Counted from the first letter of the stretch, positions 8,099 through 17,827 are shown. The stretch is 39,070 nucleotides of DNA from Betaproteobacteria bacterium (GCA_022599515.1 JAHZMC010000084.1:1-39070); one strand, 5' to 3'. Notes: generated from the sequence alone by a model not told the origin. Translations and numbers: made by a program.

Positions 8099-8899
8099 GT
8101 GTCAATTATGGATGTAACAGGCGCTATTCGTATTGCTAGCCTATCTGATGTTGGATTGGTTAGAGCCCACAATGAAGATGCGGTTGCAAGCGATTTGACT
8201 AGTGGACTAGTGATGCTGGCAGATGGCATGGGCGGCCACCAATGTGGTGAGGTTGCTAGTGCAATGGCGTCGCTAATTATCAAAACAGAGCTAAGTGATT
8301 TGTTTGCGAAACAGCAAGCTGATTCGTCGCAGGCACTCTCGGTTTCAGGCATGCTGGAAAAAGTAGTTATGCTAGCAAACGACAGCATTGCGCAAACAGC
8401 GCAAGAGCTTGCAGATGGTGATTTGATTAAGCTTGGCAAGTATAAGCTGAGATATTTGCATGATGCTAGAATCAATAAACCGCGTCATGAAGGGTTTCAA
8501 GATACGGTTTTGGTTGCTGATATGCCGGAAGTAGATGACCCACCTGCAGTAAAAGAAATAGCATCAGCGGTACCTAAACAAGATGCGCCAGTCACAACGG
8601 CGAAGCAGAATTCAGTAGAAACTCAACGCAGTATAAAACAACCGCCGCGATTGCAAATCTTGAATGGTAAGGATGCTGGTGCTACGTTAGCGCTCGATAA
8701 AGCCATTGTCAAAATTGGTCGACCGAATGAATAGTTGGCTTTGGTCACAAAGCGTGTGCAAGGCTACTTTTTATCACATGTTGTAGGTGATGATTATCCT
8801 TTGGTGAATGGTGTGCCTATTGATACGCATGCAAAAGCGCTTAATAACCATGATGAAATTGAGTTGTTGGGCGTAAAAATGGAGTTTCGTCTCGATTAA
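8099..8899 (+). pseudogene. Chimeric remnant: PP2C phosphatase front joined to FHA-protein back, with nonsense codon
   Basis: Residues 1 to about 102 match the front of a bacterial PP2C Ser/Thr phosphatase: [13 protein letters not shown] and [15 protein letters not shown] hold the metal-binding Asp and Gly residues. From about residue 103 the text changes to [16 protein letters not shown], the end of an FHA phosphothreonine-binding domain. A linker and a second FHA domain follow, beginning [13 protein letters not shown] at about residue 183. The PP2C core, including its later metal ligands, is missing. A TAG at 8732-8734 breaks the second FHA domain, but the same frame stays open to a TAA at 8897 and encodes the rest (YPLVNGVPI, HDEIELLGVKMEF). 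A likely history is an internal deletion near 8400-8412 that fused two neighbouring genes, plus a CAG-to-TAG change. Start is GTG 8099 or ATG 8108. Confidence 0.8.
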
Positions 8900-8914
8900 C
8901 GCTGTGTAAGCAGG

Positions 8915-9637
8915 TTAAAGCTGATACGGATGAAATCCCTGCTTATCAACTCTTAAATAACTTCCCTGTTCATACCAATCACCCAATACCCAACGTGTGC
9001 ATGCGTGCTGATCTACTTGATGTTGATGCTGCATAGGTCGGTGTGTATGTCCATGAATTAGCGTCGGGTAGCCGTGGTTGGCAAGCAGTTCTGCAACGGC
9101 AGTCGGGTTGACATCCATGATTTGCATTGATTTGATGGATTTTTCTTGATCACTTTTCTGACGCACTGATTCAATATAGGCAATACGCTCAGATAGCGGT
9201 TGATTTAGAAATTGTGTTTGCCAAGCAGCACTACGTACTTCTTGCCTGAAGTGCTGATAATCAACATCATCTGTACACAAAATATCGCCATGGCTCAGTA
9301 GCGTTAGTTCCCCGTACAGCGACACTAATGTTGGGTCGGGTAAAATGATGGCGTTAGTTGCCTGTGCAAAACCATTTCCAAGTAAGAAGTCTCTATTGCC
9401 GTGCATCACGTACAATGAAACGCCTTGTAAACTGAGTTGTTTAAGTGCACTAATAATTGACACATGTACGCCATGGTTAATCGCATCATCGCCTGCCCAA
9501 TATTCAAACAAGTCGCCCAAAATATAAAGCGCATCTGCATGGATGGCAGTATGCGTTAGAAATTCAATAAAAGCGTCTATTACGCTAGGGCGAGATTCAC
9601 ACAGATGGCAGTCAGAGATAAATAAACTATGATCCAT
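8915..9637 (-). CDS. lpxH: UDP-2,3-diacylglucosamine diphosphatase
   Basis: A 240-residue metallophosphoesterase that hydrolyses UDP-2,3-diacylglucosamine to lipid X in lipid A synthesis, at the inner face of the cytoplasmic membrane. The dimetal site is complete: D9/H11 (SDCHL), D42 (LGDLFEYWAGDD), N81/R82/D83 (HGNRDFL), H116 (LSHGD), H195/H197 (IHGHTHRP). The length is normal. It is the last gene of the minus-strand envelope operon, 18 bases after ppiB. Confidence 0.95.
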   Translation of the reverse strand: MDHSLFISDCHLCESRPSVIDAFIEFLTHTAIHADALYILGDLFEYWAGDDAINHGVHVSIISALKQLSLQGVSLYVMHGNRDFLLGNGFAQATNAIILPDPTLVSLYGELTLLSHGDILCTDDVDYQHFRQEVRSAAWQTQFLNQPLSERIAYIESVRQKSDQEKSIKSMQIMDVNPTAVAELLANHGYPTLIHGHTHRPMQHQHQVDQHACTRWVLGDWYEQGSYLRVDKQGFHPYQL

Positions 9638-9655
9638 GTGAATTGAAATAACAGA

Positions 9656-10147
9656 TTAACAAACGGTCGCTTTTTCGATAATAACTGGTTCAGCAGGTAC
9701 GTCTTGGTGGCCTGCTACCGTTTTTGTTTTAACAGTTTTTATTTGATCAACAACATCCATGCCTTCAACTACTTGCCCAAAAACACAGTAACCCCAGCCA
9801 CTAGGCGTTGGAGCGCTATGGTTTAAGAAGTCATTATCGTTAACGTTAATAAAAAATTGACTACTTGCAGAATGTGGAGCAGAAGTACGTGCCATTGCAA
9901 TGGTGTACTTGTCATTGGTTAAGCCGTTATCGGCTTCATTTTTAATTTCAGCTTCTGCTTTCTTTTGCTTCATTTTGGTGTCCATGCCGCCACCTTGAAT
10001 CATAAAATCATCAATCACACGATGAAAAATCAACCCATCATAAAAGCCGTTTTCTACATATTGTAAAAAGTTGGCAACCGTAATTGGTGCTTTTTCAGCG
10101 TTTAGTTCAAGCGTAATGTCGCCAAAATTTGTTGTGAGTTTAACCAC
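9656..10147 (-). CDS. ppiB: Cytoplasmic peptidyl-prolyl cis-trans isomerase (cyclophilin B)
   Basis: A 163-residue cyclophilin without a signal peptide, which catalyses proline isomerisation in the cytosol. Active-site text is intact: [14 protein letters not shown] (Arg and Gln/Gly face), [18 protein letters not shown], and [16 protein letters not shown]. It is clearly paralogous to the secreted cyclophilin just upstream; both share the same motifs in the same order. It lies in the ldt-ppiA-ppiB-lpxH run, with 29 bases to ppiA. Confidence 0.94.
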   Translation of the reverse strand: MVKLTTNFGDITLELNAEKAPITVANFLQYVENGFYDGLIFHRVIDDFMIQGGGMDTKMKQKKAEAEIKNEADNGLTNDKYTIAMARTSAPHSASSQFFINVNDNDFLNHSAPTPSGWGYCVFGQVVEGMDVVDQIKTVKTKTVAGHQDVPAEPVIIEKATVC

Positions 10148-10176
10148 GAGAATCCTTATAGATGAATAGGTGAAAA

Positions 10177-10764
10177 TTATTGCGTCGTGACTTTTTCAAG
10201 CAGTTTAACGCTTTTAATCGTAATTGCTTTGGTTGGTACATCCTCGAACCGGCCAACGTTGGCAGTAGGTATTATAGCAATCTTTTTAACAACATTCATG
10301 CCGCTAACCACTTTGCCAAAAACACAATACCCCATTTCGGAAGGATGGCTGCCAGTGTGGTTTAAGAAATCATTGTCTTTCAGATTGATGAAAAACTGAG
10401 CCGTTGCTGAATTTGGTGATTGCGTACGCGCCATTGCAATGGTTCCTAAATCATTTTTTAATCCATTTGCGGCCTCATTGACAATGGGGTCACGGGTTGG
10501 CTTTTCATACAAGTCGCGCTCAAATCCGCCACCTTGAATCATAAAGTCATTAATGACTCGATGAAAAATTGTTTTTGCGTAGAAATTATCTTTAGCATAT
10601 TGCAAAAAGTTAGCAACAGTGACTGGGGCTTTTTCTGGATATAGCTCAACAATAAAGTCACCCTCACTAGTCTTAAATTCTACTTGTGTAGCAGCAAAGC
10701 TATTGCTTGTTGCTGCAATAAAGAGTGAAATTGAAAGTAGCCAATGTTTTAAATCAATCATCAT
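10177..10764 (-). CDS. ppiA: Periplasmic peptidyl-prolyl cis-trans isomerase (cyclophilin A)
   Basis: A 195-residue cyclophilin with an N-terminal signal peptide ([18 protein letters not shown], cleavage near residue 25). It therefore acts on proteins folding in the periplasm. The catalytic text [32 protein letters not shown] and [16 protein letters not shown] is intact. It lies five bases after the L,D-transpeptidase stop and 29 bases before the cytoplasmic paralogue, so it is probably co-transcribed with both. It starts with two Met codons; either could be used. Confidence 0.93.
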   Translation of the reverse strand: MMIDLKHWLLSISLFIAATSNSFAATQVEFKTSEGDFIVELYPEKAPVTVANFLQYAKDNFYAKTIFHRVINDFMIQGGGFERDLYEKPTRDPIVNEAANGLKNDLGTIAMARTQSPNSATAQFFINLKDNDFLNHTGSHPSEMGYCVFGKVVSGMNVVKKIAIIPTANVGRFEDVPTKAITIKSVKLLEKVTTQ

Positions 10765-10769
10765 TATAT

Positions 10770-12065
10770 TTATGCGGCACCTTCATAAATGATTTTCCAT
10801 TGTTTATTTTCATGTTTCCAGTATTGACGCTTACGCATTTTATTTTTTAGGGTAGGGCTTTCATAATACTGCTCAAAATTGATAACGACTATCTGATCTG
10901 TATTGCCAGTTGTTTTTTCTGCGTTATGGATATGTGTCGGATAGCTGAACATGCTCACATTGCTAATTTTAATTGTTACTTTTGGCTTTCCTGCTTGTAC
11001 GCGGCGTTTATGTTCAGACCATTCGCGCAATTTACCATCGCTGTAAAAGAAGTCCTTGGAATAGTTACTTAAATAAGCATTTGTATTTTGAGAAACCCAG
11101 TCGGTGCGCCAGTTTTCTAGTGCTTCGTTAAGTGGTTCTATTTCAGCTATTTTTTTTGATGCACTCGTGTTGTCAATCCATTGCACAGTATCAGAGATAA
11201 TCACGGGTATGTTGCCTGCGGTTAAGATAGGCTGTAATTTTTTTAAGTCTGGGTTACTAAGCACAACACAGCCATCACTAGCACGCGGTGGGCGACTATA
11301 TGTATCTTTTGGTGTGCCATGTAACCAAATGCCAGAACCTGTTTTGTTATTATAAATATCTAATTCATTGGGATAATTCAGTGGATATGCCCCTTCGCCA
11401 TAAAAGTCAGGCAAAGGTGTAGTTAGTTTTTTACTAGAAAAATACAAACCAACTGGCGTGCGTTTGTCGCCTTCAAAACTTTTGTCTGCGCCATTCTTGC
11501 CGATGGTAATGTAATAATCCGACATGTACTGTAGGCCAGCATCTGATTTCTTGTATACGAACAACCTGGATTTAAGGGTGTCAATGAGGATGAGGTGTTG
11601 TTGTTGGGCGTCCATTTTAACTGACAGATCAGGGACTAAGCGCTCATTATCTGCAGAAAAGTAATGATTGATACGTGTACGCGCTTCTTCACGCAAGCCC
11701 TTGACTTCGTCAGTGCTTGATGAAATGAGAGCCGCATTATTAGCACCAAATGTGCGTGCTTGCGCACTTAATAAGTCGCCGCGAATAAGGTGTGCAAGTT
11801 TGAAGTTAGGCGTTGTGCGAATCAGTTCATTCACAGTGTCCATGGATTGCGCAGTATTGCCTTCAGCTATTTGCATGAGACTTTTTACTAGCAGGCTTTC
11901 GACAATGTCGCGACTCGTTTTGCTAGAAAATAATTCTGTCGGTAGTTTGCTTTGATTGACCGCAGTTGCAGACCAAGGCAAAAATGTACAGCAAATCACT
12001 AGCAGAGACTGTAAAAGTCTCACTGGCCTAGGTTTGAATAGTTTCATTAATTTCATTTTTGACAT
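10770..12065 (-). CDS. L,D-transpeptidase (YkuD) with C-terminal NTF2-like domain
   Basis: A 431-residue secreted enzyme expected to crosslink peptidoglycan between mDAP residues or attach proteins to it. In order: a signal peptide (SLLVICCTFLPWSATA, ending near residue 35); an N-terminal helical region that may be TPR-like (about 40-135); the YkuD domain (about 150-300) with the catalytic motif HGTP...PPRASDGCVVLSN, containing His and Cys; and a C-terminal NTF2/SnoaL-like domain (about 315-431). That last domain shares W..W, YLSNYSKDF, EQYYES and W-K-I text with the end of the neighbouring TPR protein. This layout fits the Cds6-type L,D-transpeptidase group. It lies 37 bases after the TPR gene. 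Confidence 0.88.
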   Translation of the reverse strand: MSKMKLMKLFKPRPVRLLQSLLVICCTFLPWSATAVNQSKLPTELFSSKTSRDIVESLLVKSLMQIAEGNTAQSMDTVNELIRTTPNFKLAHLIRGDLLSAQARTFGANNAALISSSTDEVKGLREEARTRINHYFSADNERLVPDLSVKMDAQQQHLILIDTLKSRLFVYKKSDAGLQYMSDYYITIGKNGADKSFEGDKRTPVGLYFSSKKLTTPLPDFYGEGAYPLNYPNELDIYNNKTGSGIWLHGTPKDTYSRPPRASDGCVVLSNPDLKKLQPILTAGNIPVIISDTVQWIDNTSASKKIAEIEPLNEALENWRTDWVSQNTNAYLSNYSKDFFYSDGKLREWSEHKRRVQAGKPKVTIKISNVSMFSYPTHIHNAEKTTGNTDQIVVINFEQYYESPTLKNKMRKRQYWKHENKQWKIIYEGAA

Positions 12066-12102
12066 GCTTACTTCTGCGCTATTTTATTTGCATAAAACCG
12101 CT

Positions 12103-13113
12103 TTAGTTTGATGCAATTTCCTCAGTTATTAACCAACTGCCATTACTTTTCTTGAAAACAAGCGTTTTAAAGGTATGAATCGGACCGCCATCAGCTTTGT
12201 AATATTGTTTAAAACTTGCCTTGGCATTGTTTTCATCAATCACGTTTACCTTGCGGTTACTCAGCTCTAGGTTGATTTTAGATGGACCAGATACACGCGA
12301 ACGGCGAAGATTTTTCCATGCGCTCAAGCTTTGTCCTCTAGCAGGAGAAAAGTCATCAGCATAGCTAGCAAGGTAGCCATCGACACTTTGGCTAGACCAT
12401 GCTGCTGCCCAAGCATCTACAGCAGCATTAACACTGCTTTCCACGTTCGCTGTGTTATCAACAACCGCTTCAGCTGGTTTTTTAAGTGGCGGAATTGCTT
12501 TTGGTGTTGGAGCCGCTGTTGGTGTTGCTGCTTCAGCTTTGCGAATTGGACGCGTTGGCGTTGCATTATTAGCCGCCACTCTTGTTTTTCCATCGTTGCT
12601 AAACAAGTCTTTAATTAATGATAACTTGCTTTGCGCACGTGAATTTTTATTATCTAGTTTCAATGCTTTGTCGTAAGCCTCAGACGCCATGCGCGCATAA
12701 ATATCACCTAGATTTTCGTGTGCGGTTGCATAGCTTGGATGCGTTTTAATCGCCGTTTCAAGTGATTTTTTTGCCAAATCATATTTACCAGCATCGGCAT
12801 ACAAAACGGCTAAGTTGTTATATGGCTCTGGTAAATTTGGATATGTTTTGGTTAAGTCATTAAACGTGGCGATGGCTTCATCGCGTTTGCCACTTTCCGC
12901 TAAAATAATGCCTTTTGTGAACAAACCTTGTGCATCTTTTGGATTTGCATCCAAATACGCGTCAATCCTTTTTAAAGCTTGTTCTTGTTGACCCTGATCA
13001 GCCATTGTTGCAATATCTTTTAACTCATCAGCAATGGCTGGAGAAGTTGCAAATAAGAGCGCTAATAATAATGGGGCTACAAACTTTTTTGTTAAAATAT
13101 TGTGGATTGTCAT
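12103..13113 (-). CDS. Secreted TPR-repeat protein with C-terminal NTF2-like domain
   Basis: A 336-residue exported protein with three or more tetratricopeptide repeats (QGLFTKGIILAESGKRDEA, EPYNNLAVLYADAGKYDLA, TAHENLGDIYARMASEAYD), an Ala/Pro/Thr-rich linker, and an NTF2-like C-terminal domain (YLASYADDFSPA, FKQYYKADGG, WLITEE). The domain is shared with the adjacent L,D-transpeptidase. I chose the ATG at 13113 because it gives a compact signal peptide (FVAPLLLALLFATSPAIA). An in-frame ATG at 13179 has an AGGAA site nine bases upstream and would add 22 residues; it cannot be excluded. An inverted repeat GTTGGTA/TACCAAC (13130-13155) lies between the two starts. It is the first gene of the ldt-ppiA-ppiB-lpxH unit and divergent from cysS. 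Confidence 0.82.
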   Translation of the reverse strand: MTIHNILTKKFVAPLLLALLFATSPAIADELKDIATMADQGQQEQALKRIDAYLDANPKDAQGLFTKGIILAESGKRDEAIATFNDLTKTYPNLPEPYNNLAVLYADAGKYDLAKKSLETAIKTHPSYATAHENLGDIYARMASEAYDKALKLDNKNSRAQSKLSLIKDLFSNDGKTRVAANNATPTRPIRKAEAATPTAAPTPKAIPPLKKPAEAVVDNTANVESSVNAAVDAWAAAWSSQSVDGYLASYADDFSPARGQSLSAWKNLRRSRVSGPSKINLELSNRKVNVIDENNAKASFKQYYKADGGPIHTFKTLVFKKSNGSWLITEEIASN

Positions 13114-13287
13114 TATGATATACTGATTTGTTGGTAATAGCGGTATTCTACCAACAGGGAAACTAACATCCAATAGCATAATAGATAATTCCTTGTAAAT
13201 AATGGAAAATAACTTGTTTTTGTTGTTTATGTAGGTTGTTTTATTAATCGATTTTTCCTTGAAGTTGAACCCATCAAATTTGAACGT

Positions 13288-14649
13288 ATGTTAAAAATTT
13301 ATAACACGCTGACGCGTCAGAAAGAAGTATTTTCCCCTATCCAAGCCAGCAAAGTACGTATGTATGTTTGCGGCATGACCGTTTATGATTATTGCCATTT
13401 AGGCCATGCGCGAGTGATGGTGGTATTTGATTTAGTTTCACGTTGGTTTCGTGCCTCAGAGTATGAGGTGACTTATGTGCGGAATATTACCGATGTAGAC
13501 GATAAGATTATTCAGCGTGCTAATGAGAATAAAGAGAGCATCGGAGCACTTACGCAGCGGTTTATTGATGCGATGGATGAGGATGCTAATAAACTTGGCG
13601 TGATTCGACCCGATATCGAGCCGCGTGCAACAACGCATATTGATGCCATGATAGAAATGATTGGTAAGCTGATTGAAAAAGACCACGCTTATGTGGCTAA
13701 AAATGGCGATGTTTTTTATTCGGTCAGAAGCTTTAATGGCTACGGCAAACTCTCAGGCAAAAGCCTAGATGACTTGCGTGCAGGTGAGCGTGTAGAAGTC
13801 GACACTTTTAAAAAAGACCCGATGGATTTTGTCTTGTGGAAATCAGTTAAGCCAAACGAGCCAAATTGGGATTCGCCTTGGGGGCCTGGTCGTCCTGGCT
13901 GGCATATTGAATGTTCTGCAATGAGCGGCCAACATTTGGGCGCGCATTTTGACATTCATGGAGGCGGGCAAGATTTGCAATTTCCACATCATGAAAATGA
14001 AATTGCACAAAGCGAAGCGACACATAGTTGCCAAATGGCTAATTACTGGATGCACAATGGTTTTGTGCGGGTAGATGATGAAAAGATGTCGAAATCGCTC
14101 GGTAATTTTTTCACCATCAGAACAGTTTTAGAACAATATGATGCGGAAGTCGTCCGTTTTTTTATATTGCGCGCACATTATCGTAGCCCATTAAATTACA
14201 GCAATCAACATTTGGATGATGCTAAAGCTGCATTAACGCGATTGTACACTGCACTGCGCGGTATAGAAATTACTGAGCAAAAAGTGGATTGGTCACATCC
14301 ACAAGCTTTGCGCTTTAAAGAGGCGCTTGATGATGATTTTAATACGCCAGAAGCGATGGCTGTGCTGTTTGATTTGGCCAACGAGTTCAATAAAGATAAG
14401 TCAATTATTGCTGCTAGCTTGTTAAAAAACCTAGGCGCTGTTCTTGGCTTATTAGAACGTGATGCCGACGCTTTTGTGCAAGGTGAAATCGGTGATGATG
14501 GTTTGGATATTGAGGCGCTAATAAAAGCTAGAATTCAGGCTAAACAAGCAAAAAACTTTGCAGAAGCTGATCGCATTCGCGCCGAATTAACGGGCGCAGG
14601 CATTATTCTAGAAGACACACCACAAGGTACAACTTGGCGCAAAGCCTAA
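13288..14649 (+). CDS. cysS: Cysteinyl-tRNA synthetase
   Basis: A 453-residue class I synthetase that charges tRNA-Cys. HIGH motif is HLGH at 37-40 and KMSKS is at 266-270. The zinc ligands that select cysteine are present: C28, C209 ([10 protein letters not shown]), H234 and E238 ([11 protein letters not shown]). The C-terminal helical region ends with the usual [18 protein letters not shown] stretch and [13 protein letters not shown]. Length is typical. It is monocistronic, with about 110 bases of divergent promoter region toward the TPR gene and no obvious ribosome site. Confidence 0.97.
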   Translation: MLKIYNTLTRQKEVFSPIQASKVRMYVCGMTVYDYCHLGHARVMVVFDLVSRWFRASEYEVTYVRNITDVDDKIIQRANENKESIGALTQRFIDAMDEDANKLGVIRPDIEPRATTHIDAMIEMIGKLIEKDHAYVAKNGDVFYSVRSFNGYGKLSGKSLDDLRAGERVEVDTFKKDPMDFVLWKSVKPNEPNWDSPWGPGRPGWHIECSAMSGQHLGAHFDIHGGGQDLQFPHHENEIAQSEATHSCQMANYWMHNGFVRVDDEKMSKSLGNFFTIRTVLEQYDAEVVRFFILRAHYRSPLNYSNQHLDDAKAALTRLYTALRGIEITEQKVDWSHPQALRFKEALDDDFNTPEAMAVLFDLANEFNKDKSIIAASLLKNLGAVLGLLERDADAFVQGEIGDDGLDIEALIKARIQAKQAKNFAEADRIRAELTGAGIILEDTPQGTTWRKA

Positions 14650-14766
14650 CTGAATACGCGGCTAATTTTCATCAAACCGTAAGATGGAACTGGCTTTTAA
14701 TGCGCTAGAATAACAGTTGATGTTTGATGGAAAGTTTTGATAGAAATTTTTACAGAAAGTATAGCC

Positions 14767-15993
14767 ATGCCAGTGAATCTCCCCACATTATCTGCTTCTT
14801 CGTTGTTGCCCATTAATGGCGTTACTTTGGGCTTTGCTGAAGCGCATATTCGTAAGCCAAACCGTAAAGACGTTTTAGTGATTCAGCTGGCTGAAGGCAG
14901 TCATGTTGCAGGTGTTTTTACCCAAAATCGATTTTGTGCGGCACCTGTCATTGTCTGTAAAAAACATTTGGCTAGTAACAGCGAGATTCGCGCTTTAGTC
15001 GTTAATACAGGCAATGCCAATGCGGGAACGGGTGAGTCAGGTTTGCAGCATGCCAATCAAAGTTGTGATGCGCTTGCGAGATTGTTAAACCTAAAGAGCG
15101 AACAAGTTCTGCCATTTTCTACTGGCGTTATTTTAGAACCTTTGCCAGTAGATAAAATCATTGCTCATTTACCAACTGCTATTAAAAATGCGCAAGCCGA
15201 TAATTGGTTAAATGCAGCGCAAGCGATTATGACTACTGATATTGTGCCTAAAGCAACTTCGCGCCAATTAAGTATTGGCGGCAAAACTGTCACGATTACC
15301 GGCATGAGCAAAGGCTCTGGCATGATTCATCCTAACATGGCCACCATGTTAGGTTATCTAGCGACAGATGCAGTGATTAGTAAACAAGCGTTAGACGCCA
15401 TCATTCATTATGCTGTGAATAAATCATTTAATTGCATCACAGTCGATGGCGATACCAGTACTAATGATAGCTTTATCATGATGGCGACTAATTTGGCTGG
15501 ACATGCAGAAGTGACGACTAGTAGCGAAGATTTTATCGCTTTGCGCGATGCTATGACGGATGTGGCTATTGAGTTGGCGCAAGCGATTGTGCGCGATGGC
15601 GAAGGTGCTACTAAGTTTATGACGATACAAGTTGAAGCGGGTAAAAATGAAGCTGAATGCCGCAAAGTTGCTTACGCCATTGCCCATTCACCATTGATTA
15701 AAACCGCGTTTTTTGCCTCTGATCCTAATTTAGGCCGTATTTTGGCGGCTATTGGCTATGCAGGTATTGATGATTTGGATGTGAGCAAATTGTCACTGTA
15801 TTTAGGCGATGTGTTGGTATCTGAAAATGGTGGTATTGCTGCAAGCTACAAAGAAGCGCAAGGCGCTGCTATTATGAAAGAAGCAGAGATTTTAGTGCGC
15901 GTAGTCTTGAATAGAGGCGAAGAAGCTGCAACGGTTTGGACTTGCGACTTTAGTTATGATTACGTCAAAATTAATGCTGATTACCGTAGCTAA
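14767..15993 (+). CDS. argJ: Glutamate N-acetyltransferase / amino-acid acetyltransferase
   Basis: A 408-residue enzyme of arginine synthesis that moves the acetyl group from N-acetylornithine to glutamate, and in some organisms also uses acetyl-CoA. The precursor self-cleaves at the Ala-Thr bond in [15 protein letters not shown], leaving Thr193 as the N-terminal nucleophile of the beta chain (codon near 15343). [22 protein letters not shown] and [15 protein letters not shown] are family landmarks. I prefer the ATG at 14767 over an in-frame TTG at 14737 because homologues begin close to PVNLPTL. Whether it is mono- or bifunctional cannot be told here. Confidence 0.95.
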   Translation: MPVNLPTLSASSLLPINGVTLGFAEAHIRKPNRKDVLVIQLAEGSHVAGVFTQNRFCAAPVIVCKKHLASNSEIRALVVNTGNANAGTGESGLQHANQSCDALARLLNLKSEQVLPFSTGVILEPLPVDKIIAHLPTAIKNAQADNWLNAAQAIMTTDIVPKATSRQLSIGGKTVTITGMSKGSGMIHPNMATMLGYLATDAVISKQALDAIIHYAVNKSFNCITVDGDTSTNDSFIMMATNLAGHAEVTTSSEDFIALRDAMTDVAIELAQAIVRDGEGATKFMTIQVEAGKNEAECRKVAYAIAHSPLIKTAFFASDPNLGRILAAIGYAGIDDLDVSKLSLYLGDVLVSENGGIAASYKEAQGAAIMKEAEILVRVVLNRGEEAATVWTCDFSYDYVKINADYRS

Positions 15994-16005
15994 CTAGGAA
16001 GCGAT

Positions 16006-16869
16006 GTGAGCCAACAATTCGAAAGTTTGATTGCGCGCGCTGAGGATTTATTGCTAAAGCTAGAAGCGTTTTTGCAACCAAAGCCGCAAACGGTTGATTG
16101 GAATGCAGCCGCTTGGCGTTGGGTCGAAAATAATGGATCAGGCGCGTTGCAAGCCATTCCATACCCGCATCAGATTCGCTTGGATAATATCCAATTTGTC
16201 GACAGACAAAAAGCTGAAATTGTGAGGAATACACGTCAGTTTTTACAAGGCTTAACGGCTAATAATGTATTGTTGACAGGTGCGCGCGGCACGGGAAAGT
16301 CTTCATTAATCAAAGCGTTGTTGACGGAGTTTTCCGCACAGGGATTGCGATTGGTAGAAGTCGAAAAACACGATTTGGTTCACTTGCCTGCAATCGTGAA
16401 CCTCATTAGAAATAGACCCGAAAAATTCATTATTTATTGCGATGATTTAACCTTTGAGAGCAATGATATTGCTTATAAAGCATTGAAAGTTGTACTAGAC
16501 GGTTCGCTCGCAAATGCTTCTGATAATGTGCTGGTTTATGCGACTTCTAATCGTAAGAATTTAATGCCGGAGCTGATGGTCGATAATTTGGCCACGACGA
16601 ATGAAGGCGGAGAAATTCGACCAAGCGACACCATAGAGGAAAAAACGGCCTTGGCGGAACGCTTTGGCTTATGGCTTTCTTTTTATTCGTTTGACCAAGC
16701 CGAATATTTGGCAATTGCAGCCCATTGGTTAACAACATTTGATGTTGCTTTTGATGATGAAGCAAGAAAATCCGCGCTAGCATTTACTTACACTCGAGGC
16801 GCTAGAACCGGTCGAGTTGCTTATCAATTTGCTCGCGATTATGCAGGGAAACTAAAGTTGCATGACTAA
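16006..16869 (+). CDS. AAA-type ATPase of the DUF815 family
   Basis: A 287-residue P-loop ATPase. Walker A is GARGTGKSS (92-100) and Walker B is IIYCDDLTF (D146/D147); sensor-type Asn/Arg residues follow in YATSNRKNL. About 90 residues of helical N-terminal region precede the ATPase. The family is widespread and common next to mutT in betaproteobacteria, but its biological role is not established. It starts at GTG, with AGGAAG upstream, and overlaps the downstream Nudix-ThiE gene by eight bases, so the two are coupled. Confidence 0.88.
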   Translation: MSQQFESLIARAEDLLLKLEAFLQPKPQTVDWNAAAWRWVENNGSGALQAIPYPHQIRLDNIQFVDRQKAEIVRNTRQFLQGLTANNVLLTGARGTGKSSLIKALLTEFSAQGLRLVEVEKHDLVHLPAIVNLIRNRPEKFIIYCDDLTFESNDIAYKALKVVLDGSLANASDNVLVYATSNRKNLMPELMVDNLATTNEGGEIRPSDTIEEKTALAERFGLWLSFYSFDQAEYLAIAAHWLTTFDVAFDDEARKSALAFTYTRGARTGRVAYQFARDYAGKLKLHD

Positions 16870-17827
16870 AGTCACGCATGTTTCGGTGGCTATCTTAAAA
16901 AATGAAAGCGGCGAGTTTCTCTTAGCCAGTAGGCCAGCAGGTAAGCCATGGGCTGGTTGGTGGGAATTTCCAGGCGGGAAAATAGAAGCGGGCGAGTTGC
17001 CAGAGCAAGCGCTTGCGCGAGAGTTGTATGAAGAAATTGGTATTGTGCCAACCCACATACAGCCCTGGATGCAAAAGGGTTTTGATTATCCTGCAACGCA
17101 TGATGCTTTAGCAAAAACCGTGCATTTACACTTCTTTTTTGTTACGCAGTGGCAAGGTGATTTAAGCCCAAAAGAGGGGCAGTCTCTAAGCTGGCAAATG
17201 GCAGATCATGTCACTGTCGAACCAGTTTTACCAGCGAATGTGCCTATTATGAAGGCATTGGCATTGCCTTCTGTTTATGCGATTACGCATTTGGCTGAGC
17301 TGGGCGAGCATATTTTCTTTGATGCTTTACAACGACAGCTAACCGCAGGCTTGCGATTAATCCAAGTGCGAGAAAAACAGCTTGATTACAAGGCATTGTC
17401 TCAGTTTGCAACAAAAGTAAAGGCGTTAGCGCAGCCATTTGGTGCAAAAATATTGCTCAATCAAGAAATTGAGTTAGCCGTTGCGCTTGGCTTGGATGGT
17501 GTGCATTTACCTAGTCGAGCATTATTGCAACTGCAACATAAACCTGAGAATTTTTTGGTCGCTGCTTCTTGTCATAATGATGTTGAACTGGCGCATGCTG
17601 AAAAGTTAGCGTTAGATTTTGTAACCCTGTCGCCCGTCGCGCTGACGGGCAGCCATCCAGATACTAAGCCATTAAGATGGCAGGCTTTTTCTAACCTGAT
17701 GAGTAAAGTTACGCTGCCCGTTTATGCATTAGGCGGCATGAAGGTGGATGATTTGCCGCAAGCGCTATCGAATGCAGCGCAAGGCGTTGCGATGCAACGC
17801 GCTATTTGGGATATTACAAATCTTTAA
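16862..17827 (+). CDS. Nudix hydrolase (MutT-like) fused to a ThiE-like domain
   Basis: A 321-residue two-domain protein. The N-terminal Nudix domain (1-130) has a full Nudix box starting at G39 (GKIEAGE...RELYEEIG) and WWEFPGG, as in MutT enzymes that hydrolyse 8-oxo-dGTP. The C-terminal domain (about 135-321) has the thiamine-phosphate synthase barrel: LRLIQVREK, ILLNQEIELAVALGLDGVHL, and LGGMKVDDLPQ. Two Asp residues that bind metal in true ThiE (in the usual NDR and GQED contexts) are replaced here by NQE and PSRA, so thiamine synthesis is doubtful. This fusion is known in many beta- and gammaproteobacteria. The 3' end overlaps the opposing PCuAC gene by 14 bases. Confidence 0.88.
   Translation: MTKVTHVSVAILKNESGEFLLASRPAGKPWAGWWEFPGGKIEAGELPEQALARELYEEIGIVPTHIQPWMQKGFDYPATHDALAKTVHLHFFFVTQWQGDLSPKEGQSLSWQMADHVTVEPVLPANVPIMKALALPSVYAITHLAELGEHIFFDALQRQLTAGLRLIQVREKQLDYKALSQFATKVKALAQPFGAKILLNQEIELAVALGLDGVHLPSRALLQLQHKPENFLVAASCHNDVELAHAEKLALDFVTLSPVALTGSHPDTKPLRWQAFSNLMSKVTLPVYALGGMKVDDLPQALSNAAQGVAMQRAIWDITNL

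Noticed and set aside
10177-10399. Short plus-strand frames opposite ppiA
   Set aside because: ppiA has complete cyclophilin motifs; the opposite frames have none.
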